Of a stretch of DNA of 64,000 nucleotides, positions 53,755-64,000 are shown in pieces. The DNA lies in the NCBI RefSeq assembly GCF_009938225.1, contig NZ_AP019657.1, positions 2,790,001 to 2,854,000 of the forward strand. Direction: 5' to 3'. Source of the DNA: Vibrio ponticus (GTDB lineage: Bacteria; Pseudomonadota; Gammaproteobacteria; Enterobacterales; Vibrionaceae). Made by a program: the position numbers and the translations under genes. Positions within the stretch are counted from its first letter, which is position 1; every line of letters starts with the position of its first letter. The notes below the pieces were generated by a model that ran no database searches, was not told the origin of the DNA, and saw only the letters and a list, made by a program, of their open reading frames with translations.

Positions 53755-55212
53755 TTAGCTACGCCAAAACGTCGGTGTCAGTAATATAAGTAGGGTAAAT
53801 ATCTCAAGTCGTCCAAACAACATCGACACCACTAATACCCATTTAGCTTTATCGTTAATCTCACCAAAATGCAGCGCAACTTCTCCTAGACCAGGACCGA
53901 GATTATTCAAGGTTGCCGCAACCGCAGAGAATGCGCTTAACTCATCCATACCTGTTGCAATCAGCGCCAACATACAGACAACAAATACCAACGCGTATGC
54001 AGAAAAGAATCCCCATACTGCATCAACCACTCGCTGAGGAAGTGCACTGCCTCCTAACTTAATCGTATAGACCGCTCGAGGATGTACTAAACGTTTCAGT
54101 TCACGAGCGCCTTGCAATGTCAGCAACAAGATTCGGATAACTTTCATGCCGCCACCTGTCGAGCCGGCACATCCCCCTATAAAAGAAGAGAACAATAACA
54201 ACACGGGTAGAAACAGTGGCCACTCAGCAAATCCGGTGGTGGTGAAACCTGCGGTGGTTGAAATTGACACGGTTTGGAACAGCGCCTGATCGAATGCTTC
54301 ATAGATAGTGTCATAAGAGTGATGATTAAGTAGCATCAAAAAGCACACGAGAAATAGCAGCACTTGAATAAAGATGAATGCGCGAAACTCAGGATCCTTC
54401 CAATAATATTTTGGGTGTACACCACCAGAAGCAAAAGCAGCAAAGTGCAATGAGTAGTTACACGCTGAGATTAATAGGAATACCACGGTAATCATATTAA
54501 TCGCGTAACTATCAAAGTAGCCCATACTCGCATCATGGGTAGAGAAGCCACCAATAGCGATGGTTGAGAAACTATGACCAATAGCATCAAACGGTGTCAT
54601 CCCCGCCAACCAAAACGCGACTGCACAGGCTATCGTCAAACTTAAATAGATGTACCACAACGCTTTTGCTGTCTCGGCAATACGTGGGGTCATTTTGCTG
54701 TCTTTTACTGGTCCGGGAATCTCAGCTCGATAAAGCTGCATTCCGCCGATACCTAACACCGGCAGGATAGCAACGGCTAACACGATGATCCCCATCCCGC
54801 CAAACCATTGTAAGAATTGACGGTAGAACAAAATCGCTTTAGGTAAATGGTCAAGACCGACAATCACTGTCGCACCCGTGGTCGTTAACGCGGAAAAGGA
54901 TTCAAAAAAGGCATCCGTTACCGACACACTAGGATTATCAGCGAGTAAAAATGGCAAGGAACCGGCGCTGCCGATAACCGTCCAGAACAGAACAACAATT
55001 AAAAAGCCATCTCGCGCTTTAAGTTCATGCTTATGACGACGATTGGGAAACCAACAGATTGCACCACAAAAAAGTAGAACAAAGAAAGTCGTCACAAACG
55101 GTACACCAGCGCCATCTCGGTAGATTAACGCTACCAAGGCAGGGGCAAGCATCGAGACGCTAAACAGGGCGAGTAACAGCCCTACGATTCGGATAATTGA
55201 TCGAAATTGCAT
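53755..55212 (-). CDS. trkH: Trk potassium uptake system protein TrkH
   Basis: Potassium-transporting membrane subunit, active with TrkA. The 485-aa protein has four M1-P-M2-type repeats, each with a pore loop such as FSALTTTGATV and IGGFSTHDAS and TTAGFTTTGF. The selectivity glycines are in these loops. Second in the operon with yigZ and hemG. Confidence 0.95.
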   Translation of the reverse strand: MQFRSIIRIVGLLLALFSVSMLAPALVALIYRDGAGVPFVTTFFVLLFCGAICWFPNRRHKHELKARDGFLIVVLFWTVIGSAGSLPFLLADNPSVSVTDAFFESFSALTTTGATVIVGLDHLPKAILFYRQFLQWFGGMGIIVLAVAILPVLGIGGMQLYRAEIPGPVKDSKMTPRIAETAKALWYIYLSLTIACAVAFWLAGMTPFDAIGHSFSTIAIGGFSTHDASMGYFDSYAINMITVVFLLISACNYSLHFAAFASGGVHPKYYWKDPEFRAFIFIQVLLFLVCFLMLLNHHSYDTIYEAFDQALFQTVSISTTAGFTTTGFAEWPLFLPVLLLFSSFIGGCAGSTGGGMKVIRILLLTLQGARELKRLVHPRAVYTIKLGGSALPQRVVDAVWGFFSAYALVFVVCMLALIATGMDELSAFSAVAATLNNLGPGLGEVALHFGEINDKAKWVLVVSMLFGRLEIFTLLILLTPTFWRS

Positions 55213-55245
55213 TGCTTAGATGTGTGAAGCTAGGCTTCTGACTTC

Positions 55246-55872
55246 CTATTTAATCCCTTTAAGCGGGGTAACAATGGCTTTAGCGCCACTCTTATTGATG
55301 ATAGCTTGGGTAAACGCCTCTAACTCACGCACTTCAATTTCAAGGGTAAGTACAACTTCATCACTGTATTGTGCCTCAACTTCCTGCACACCGAACTGAG
55401 CAAATAACGATTGTGCGACTGGCATAAAACCATAGTCTAACTGGAGCGTTATTAATGTGGTGATTTTTTTCTCGATTGTTTGAAGCTGCTTAAGAGCTTG
55501 TTGTACACCACCACCATAAGCTTTCACCAAACCGCCTGTTCCCAAGCGAATTCCACCATAATATCGCGTCACAACGGCACTGATTTCGCCAACCCCTGAA
55601 CCAGATAGTTGCGCCAAGATCGGCTTTCCAGCGGTACCTGATGGTTCGCCATCATCACTAAACCCCCATTGCATTGAGTCTTCTGGGCGCCCAGCGACAA
55701 ATCCCCAGCAATTATGTCGAGCATCTGCGTGTTTCTTTTTTATCTCATCCACAAAAGACTTTGCCGTGGCAATACTGGGCGTATGAGCCAAATAGGTAAT
55801 AAAGAGACTCTTTTTAATCTCTTCTTCAAAAATCACCGGCTGTGCGGGAATCAAATAGGGCTTATCGTTCAT
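55246..55872 (-). CDS. yigZ: YigZ/IMPACT-family protein
   Basis: Protein of the UPF0029/IMPACT family, 208 aa, possibly acting on translation or as a pepstatin-binding regulator. Motifs include GFSDDGEPSGTAGKPIL and TRYYGGIRLGTGGLVKAYGGG. First gene of a likely operon with trkH, 34 bp apart. Divergent from fadB, the arrangement of E. coli. Confidence 0.9.
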   Translation of the reverse strand: MNDKPYLIPAQPVIFEEEIKKSLFITYLAHTPSIATAKSFVDEIKKKHADARHNCWGFVAGRPEDSMQWGFSDDGEPSGTAGKPILAQLSGSGVGEISAVVTRYYGGIRLGTGGLVKAYGGGVQQALKQLQTIEKKITTLITLQLDYGFMPVAQSLFAQFGVQEVEAQYSDEVVLTLEIEVRELEAFTQAIINKSGAKAIVTPLKGIK

Positions 55873-56072
55873 GATTTACTTGCAAAATACATAGTGATAG
55901 CAAGTTTATCACGAGCCCTTAGCAAGAGAAGAGTGGAATACTCAAATCACAATGTTAAACACTTGTTTGAATTTTGTGTTGAAATTAAACATTCACCCGT
56001 CCACACTAGAAGCGAAACAAGACGTATCACAATAAAAATTCCAATAGTAGATTGAATGTCACGGAGATAGAC

Positions 56073-59436
<3,364 letters not shown>

Positions 59437-59469
59437 TCACGCTGTCAGTATCAGAGCGAACCTTAAGCA

Positions 59470-59497
59470 AGCGCCAGCGACTCGCTGGCGTTTTTTA
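59470..59497. terminator. Terminator after fadA, overlapping the end of punR
   Basis: Stem CGCCAGCGA / TCGCTGGCG, then T6. Lies between convergent fadA and punR. Confidence 0.87.
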
Positions 59498-60403
59498 TGC
59501 GCGCAACCAGTCGTTATACAACTGTTCACTTGAGCCTAGGTAATCCACCATCCACTCAATCATTTTGTGGTTTTCATCTTTTCGCCACACCAAACAGCAA
59601 TAACTTAATGGCTTATCCTCAGGCAGAATTTTTTCCACCAGTACGCCCTCCTCAATCAAAGGTTGAGCGATGTGTCTCGGCATATAACCGACACCAACAC
59701 CGTTTTTCAGGCACTCTATCGCGCTGTACCAATTAGGCAATAACAAGCGTCTTTGTTGTGGATAGTGCACAGTATGACGTTTAGGTAATACATTCGATGT
59801 GTCATCTAAACAGATCGCCGGAAACTGACTAACAAACTCTTCGGTCAGGACTTGCTCACGCACACATGGATGGCTTGGCGACATCACAAATGCCCAGTCC
59901 AATACCCCCATCTCTTTAACTTCAAAGTCACCGCCAACCGGAATCGCCGCGGTCGCGCCAATCACAATATCCGCGCGACCTTGTGAAATCGCTTCCCAGG
60001 ATCCATTAAATACTTCCATGTTGATCTGTAGCTCTGCATGCTCAAACGTGGCATAGAATGCCTCGATCAACGGCTTCATTTGATCCAAACGCACCACATT
60101 GTCTAAAGTCAACTTCAAGGTTTTTTGCCAACCATGAGCAGCGCGTCGAGTTTGACTCTTCACCTCTTCCATTTGTCGTAACATTGCGCGCGCTTCGGTT
60201 AAGAACACTTCACCGGCTGGAGTTAACTCCACTTTTCTCGGTAAGCGCTTAAAAAGCACCACATCGAGATCTTGTTCCATCTGTCTGACACTATAGCTGA
60301 TCGCCGAAGGGACTTTATGTAAAACCTCAGCGGCCGCAGTAAAACTACCCAGCCGAGCCACGGTGTCGATCATCTTCAGTGAGTTACGGGAAAACACGCT
60401 CAT
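59495..60403 (-). CDS. punR: LysR-type activator of purine-nucleoside transport PunR
   Basis: Transcription factor of the LysR family, 302 aa. Strongly resembles E. coli PunR (YdhB): FTAAAEVLHKVPSAISYSVRQME, AIGATAAIPVGG and SYCCLVW. It is divergent from punC, its known target in E. coli. Confidence 0.9.
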   Translation of the reverse strand: MSVFSRNSLKMIDTVARLGSFTAAAEVLHKVPSAISYSVRQMEQDLDVVLFKRLPRKVELTPAGEVFLTEARAMLRQMEEVKSQTRRAAHGWQKTLKLTLDNVVRLDQMKPLIEAFYATFEHAELQINMEVFNGSWEAISQGRADIVIGATAAIPVGGDFEVKEMGVLDWAFVMSPSHPCVREQVLTEEFVSQFPAICLDDTSNVLPKRHTVHYPQQRRLLLPNWYSAIECLKNGVGVGYMPRHIAQPLIEEGVLVEKILPEDKPLSYCCLVWRKDENHKMIEWMVDYLGSSEQLYNDWLRA

Positions 60404-60553
60404 AGCTAGCCTTCAAAATTTTTGATTGATAACCACAAATATTAACGTTTCATTTTATCAATTTCCAAAAATAGAATGCGAGACATTGAATAACATGCTC
60501 TACAGAAGAGTGTGGCAAACCTTTATAAATGAATTTTTTTGAATGGTAATAAG

Positions 60554-61765
60554 ATGAACGTCTCCCCTAAAGTGTCAAAACTGCAGCTGTTCTATTTATC
60601 AGCACTCTCTATGCTTGGCTTCATTGCCACCGACATGTACCTTCCAGCATTTAAGATGATGGAAGTCGATTTTGCTACCGGTCCAGAACAAATCGCACTT
60701 TCTCTCACCGTATTTTTGGTTGGTATGGCAAGCGGTCAGCTACTTTGGGGCCTAGCGTCAGATAAATTTGGTCACCGTAATACTCTGGCGGTGGGGTTGG
60801 CGCTATTTACCGTCTCTTCACTGGGTCTCGCGTTTAGCGATCAAGTTTGGCAACTGCTGGCACTGCGCTTTGTTCAAGCTATCGGTGTTTGTGCGCCGGC
60901 AGTAATTTGGCAAGCAATGGTCATTAAGCGTTACAGCAACTCAAGCCAACAGATCTTTGCCACCATAATGCCACTGGTTGCGCTTTCTCCTGCACTCGCA
61001 CCCCAATTGGGCGTGTTACTCGCGGATAGCTTTGGTTGGCACAGCATCTTCTACGCGCTGACCGTTATGGGTGTATTGCTTGTTATGGCGACAATGCGCC
61101 AACCACAAGAACAAGTAGAAACTAAACAGACCTCAGTCGCAGCTGACATTCGCGCTCTAGTGAGTTCAAAAACTTACTTAGGTAACGTGATGATGTTTGC
61201 GACCGCATCGGCGGCTTTCTTTGCTTACCTAACAGGCATGCCAGAAATCATGGCGCAACTGGGTTATGAGGCAAAAGACATTGGTCTTAGCTTTATCCCA
61301 CAAACCATCGCCTTTATGGCTGGTGGCTGGCTAGGCAAGGTGATGGTGGCTAAATATGGTGACGAAAAAGTGCTACGCCAATTGGTGGGACTATTCAGTG
61401 TTGCTTCATTAATGATTTTTATCGCATCACAATGGGAATTAAGTTCAATTTGGCCAATTCTCGCGCCATTCTGTCTGATTGCGGTCGCTAACGGCGCAAT
61501 GTACCCAATCGTGGTTAACCGCGCGTTGGGTAGCGCTAAACAAAGCCCGGCTACAGCAGCGGGTCTGCAAAATAGCCTACAAATCAGTGTGAGCAGCCTA
61601 TCCAGTGCATTAGTGGCTGCGCTGGCAAGCCAAGCACAGCAAGCAACGGGTATTGCTATTGTGATTTGTATGCTTGGTATGTGGGTGGGTTATATCGTTT
61701 CCAACCGAGAGCTTTCTCAACACTTCACCACGCCAGATAATTCACGCGTTGTAAGCGAAGAGTAA
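60554..61765 (+). CDS. punC: Purine nucleoside transporter PunC (MFS)
   Basis: Twelve-helix MFS transporter of 403 aa from ATG 60554. Sequence FIATDMYLPAFKMMEVDF and GLASDKFGHRN are PunC-like. E. coli PunC imports adenosine and other nucleosides and is activated by PunR. The TTG at 60539 is a less likely start. Confidence 0.88.
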   Translation: MNVSPKVSKLQLFYLSALSMLGFIATDMYLPAFKMMEVDFATGPEQIALSLTVFLVGMASGQLLWGLASDKFGHRNTLAVGLALFTVSSLGLAFSDQVWQLLALRFVQAIGVCAPAVIWQAMVIKRYSNSSQQIFATIMPLVALSPALAPQLGVLLADSFGWHSIFYALTVMGVLLVMATMRQPQEQVETKQTSVAADIRALVSSKTYLGNVMMFATASAAFFAYLTGMPEIMAQLGYEAKDIGLSFIPQTIAFMAGGWLGKVMVAKYGDEKVLRQLVGLFSVASLMIFIASQWELSSIWPILAPFCLIAVANGAMYPIVVNRALGSAKQSPATAAGLQNSLQISVSSLSSALVAALASQAQQATGIAIVICMLGMWVGYIVSNRELSQHFTTPDNSRVVSEE

Positions 61766-61767
61766 GT

Positions 61768-61795
61768 TTAAAGAGCCGCATTCGCGGCTCTTTTG
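61768..61795. terminator. Bidirectional terminator after punC
   Basis: Stem AAAGAGCCGC / GCGGCTCTTT with a four-base loop and T run. Confidence 0.82.
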
Positions 61796-61798
61796 CTA

Positions 61799-62575
61799 TC
61801 AAAGACTTGGCAATCCCCACTTTTCTGCCGTGGCTTTAAAGAACCCCTGAGTTTGCTTTAGCTCAACCCAGTGGTTGATATAGTTAATCCACACCTGATC
61901 GTCTTGTGGCAATAGCATGGCGATTGGGGTTGGTTTACGCGGTTGTTTGACTGGCACAATCGCCAATTGGTTAAACTTCTCCACCAGCGTCGCAGCCTCA
62001 ACATTGGACGTCACTGACACATCAGCACGACGAGCAAGCAACTCTTGAAAATCTCGCGCCGGCGCTTCAATCACAATGTGCTTCGCGGATGGAAAAAACG
62101 CCTTAACCATCTTCTCTTGTACTGTCCCCAACGTCGCCGCCACTTTAACTTCAGGTCGATCAAAATCACTCCAATCACTGTATTTTGCGAGATCTTTCTT
62201 TTGCACTACTGGCACAAAAGCGAGATAAAAATAAGGCTGGCTATAACCAGCAACTTTAGCGCGTGACATATTCAGAGAAGCACTACCGGTAATATCATAC
62301 TTATTCGCAGTAATACCGTTAACTAAGGTCTTCCAATCCGTGGCGACATACTCCACTTTTACGCCAAGATCGTTAGCAAGCTCGCGCGTAACATCAATAT
62401 CAAACCCACGATAACTGTTCGTGGCAGGATCTTTAATCGTCATTGGGTTCCAGTCCCCCGTCGTGCCGACTCGCAGCACCCCACTATCCAATATCTGATG
62501 CAAACGACTTTGTGCCTGCGCCACCTGTGCGACCATCACTAAACCCAGCCCTAAGCCCAATAATATTTTTTTCAT
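61799..62575 (-). CDS. Amino-acid ABC transporter periplasmic binding protein (or PheC-like dehydratase)
   Basis: Periplasmic protein of 258 aa with a signal peptide (cut near residue 21, VAQAQS). The SBP_bac_3 fold is seen (GVLRVGTTGDWNPMT, FDIDVTRELANDLG, ITGSASLNMSRAKVAGYS). The N-terminal motif also resembles the cyclohexadienyl dehydratase PheC, which shares this fold, so enzymatic function is possible. The neighbouring divergent permease gene argues for transport. Confidence 0.8.
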   Translation of the reverse strand: MKKILLGLGLGLVMVAQVAQAQSRLHQILDSGVLRVGTTGDWNPMTIKDPATNSYRGFDIDVTRELANDLGVKVEYVATDWKTLVNGITANKYDITGSASLNMSRAKVAGYSQPYFYLAFVPVVQKKDLAKYSDWSDFDRPEVKVAATLGTVQEKMVKAFFPSAKHIVIEAPARDFQELLARRADVSVTSNVEAATLVEKFNQLAIVPVKQPRKPTPIAMLLPQDDQVWINYINHWVELKQTQGFFKATAEKWGLPSL

Positions 62576-62693
62576 TTCATTCCCTCGAAAGCAAGACGAC
62601 CAATATATTCCGTTTAATTATTAACCATTAAACGGTCTTCATTGGTAACATAGTTGTTACAAGGACTGTTTTTCACAAGTTTAGGGAGTAACT

Positions 62694-63434
62694 GTGAACT
62701 ACCAACGACTTTGGCTACTCAGTTTACTCATGCTAACCGGATGTTCCGATTATCAATGGGGCTGGTATGTACTCGACCCGAGCACTGAGCAAGGCAGAAC
62801 CAACCTGACATTTTTATTAGCAGGCTTTAACGACACAATACAGATCTCGTTGCTCAGCATGTTACTCGCGATGTCTTTAGGGCTGATTATCGCTCTACCC
62901 GCACTGTCCAAGAGTAAACCGCTACAATGGTTTAACCGCCTCTACGTTGAGGTTGTTCGCTCAATTCCGGTACTGGTGCTGCTGCTGTGGGTTTACTATG
63001 GTATGCCTACTCTGATGGATATCTCATTGAATCATTTTTGGGCAGGGGTGATAGCACTCACTATCGCCGAGAGCGCTTTCATGGCGGAAGTCTTTCGTGG
63101 TGGGATTCAAGCGATACGTAAAGGGCAACACGAAGCCGCAGAATCACTCGGACTGAATTATTGGCAAACCATGCGCTTAGTGATTCTTCCGCAAGCATTT
63201 CGACAAATATTGCCACCACTGGGCAACCAATTTGTCTATATTCTAAAAATGAGCTCACTGGTGAGTGTGATTGGTTTAAGCGATCTAACAAGACGAGCCA
63301 ATGAACTGGTGGTCACCGAGTACTTACCACTCGAGATCTACACCTTTCTCGTCCTTGAATACCTAATATTGATTCTATTGGTTTCTCAAGCGGTACGTTG
63401 GCTAGAAAAGCGTATCGCTATCCCAAGTTATTAA
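62694..63434 (+). CDS. Amino-acid ABC transporter permease
   Basis: Inner-membrane permease of the HisM/GlnP family, 246 aa. The EAA-type loop is EAAESLGLNYWQTMRLVILPQAF. Five helices are predicted. The N-terminus (LSLLMLTGCSDYQ) has a lipobox-like LTGC. Start is GTG at 62694 preceded by AGGGAG. It is divergent from the binding-protein gene and no ATPase is in the window. Confidence 0.85.
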   Translation: MNYQRLWLLSLLMLTGCSDYQWGWYVLDPSTEQGRTNLTFLLAGFNDTIQISLLSMLLAMSLGLIIALPALSKSKPLQWFNRLYVEVVRSIPVLVLLLWVYYGMPTLMDISLNHFWAGVIALTIAESAFMAEVFRGGIQAIRKGQHEAAESLGLNYWQTMRLVILPQAFRQILPPLGNQFVYILKMSSLVSVIGLSDLTRRANELVVTEYLPLEIYTFLVLEYLILILLVSQAVRWLEKRIAIPSY

Positions 63435-63452
63435 CTCTAAATATTAGGCAAT

Positions 63453-63480
63453 AAAAAACCGCTCTTGGGAGCGGTTTTAA
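63453..63480. terminator. Terminator between the permease gene and glmU
   Basis: Stem AAAACCGCTC / GAGCGGTTTT with a TTGG loop, A run and T run on either side. Confidence 0.87.
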
Positions 63481-63504
63481 GCTAGTTAACGCAGAAGTTC
63501 GACA

Positions 63505-64000
63505 TTACTTCTTCTTAACTGGGCGCTGCCAATCAGCGATTTTGCGCTCTTTGGCACGAGTGATCACTAACTCACCTTCTGCCACATCTTTGGTCAAAGT
63601 AGTACCAGCACCAATCGTTGCACCATTAGCAATCGTCACAGGCGCAATCAGTTGACTATCTGAGCCAACAAATACGTCATCACCAATGATGGTCTTAAAC
63701 TTATTCGCACCATCGTAGTTACAAGTGATCACACCTGCACCAATATTAACGCGTTGACCAATTTCAGCATCACCTAAATAAGTCAGGTGGTTGGCTTTAG
63801 AGCCCTCACCAAGACGAGCATTTTTCACTTCGACGAAGTTACCCACGTGAGAATCATTGCGCATTTCAGCGCCAGGGCGTAGACGTGTGAATGGACCAAC
63901 CGTACACTCTTCACCAACCGTCGCACCTTCAATCACACTGTATGGGCGGATTACGGTATTGTCATCGATTTCACAATCTTTCAGTACGCAGCCAGCACCG
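63505..64000 (-). CDS. glmU: GlmU, C-terminal part (acetyltransferase domain)
   Basis: The reading frame continues beyond the end of the window; ~165 residues of the C-terminal left-handed beta-helix are present. GlmU acetylates glucosamine-1-phosphate and then forms UDP-GlcNAc. Hexapeptide repeats such as [18 protein letters not shown] and the acetyl-CoA-binding tail [16 protein letters not shown] are seen, with the histidine in NHLTYLGDA. The N-terminal uridylyltransferase lies outside. Confidence 0.96.
   Translation of the reverse strand, partial: GAGCVLKDCEIDDNTVIRPYSVIEGATVGEECTVGPFTRLRPGAEMRNDSHVGNFVEVKNARLGEGSKANHLTYLGDAEIGQRVNIGAGVITCNYDGANKFKTIIGDDVFVGSDSQLIAPVTIANGATIGAGTTLTKDVAEGELVITRAKERKIADWQRPVKKK

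Overview
The window is about 64 kb of a Vibrio-type gammaproteobacterial chromosome, almost certainly the larger (chromosome I) replicon and close to its replication origin. Evidence: gene order typical of Vibrionaceae and Enterobacterales core regions (rmuC-ubiE-ubiJ-ubiB-tatABC, polA-spf-engB, fadBA divergent from yigZ-trkH-hemG next to an rrn operon, thiC-thiE-thiF-thiS-thiG-thiH), three parS centromere sites within 7 kb, and an rRNA operon. Almost everything is housekeeping; the densest novelty is in the non-coding DNA.

Layout. 1-2595 is the 3' part of an RND efflux pump, then ubiK, ilvC with its divergent activator ilvY, hemN, a DUF2489 protein, yihI and a methyltransferase. 9.3-15.7 kb carries cytochrome c4, engB, polA and hemB, and its gaps hold regulatory RNAs: a CsrB/CsrC-type CsrA-sequestering RNA (about 9377-9750), Spot 42 (11883-11988), a probable short sRNA downstream of Spot 42 (about 11522-11563) and RyhB under a Fur box (about 15284-15510). 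All are on the minus strand. 16.9-24.1 kb has a TatD-family hydrolase, a 38-residue zinc-ribbon-like peptide, and the Tat export and ubiquinone genes. 24.3-37.4 kb is mixed: two DMT transporters, a large secreted M66 (TagA/StcE-like) metalloprotease, a YhiN-type flavoprotein, uspB-ftnA divergent from uspA, rsmJ, asnC, a Bcr/CflA efflux pump and a LysR regulator. 37.5-45.8 kb has an M24 aminopeptidase and the TPP-riboswitch-controlled thiamine operon. 

46.2-53.2 kb holds crcB, a 43-bp tandem repeat, decayed tRNA-Trp copies, and a complete minus-strand rrn operon (16S, tRNA-Glu, -Lys, -Ala, -Val, 23S, 5S, tRNA-Asp, tRNA-Trp) with two promoters. 53.2-64 kb has hemG, trkH, yigZ, fadBA, punR/punC, a split amino-acid ABC transporter, and the 3' end of glmU.

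How it fits together: the sRNAs link carbon status (Spot 42, Csr), iron status (RyhB, near hemB) and the essential genes around polA. The three parS sites (36219, 39406, 43103) mark the centromere region and two lie inside coding sequence. I see no prophage, transposase, CRISPR array or defence system. All coordinates of RNA ends are estimates from promoter and terminator positions.
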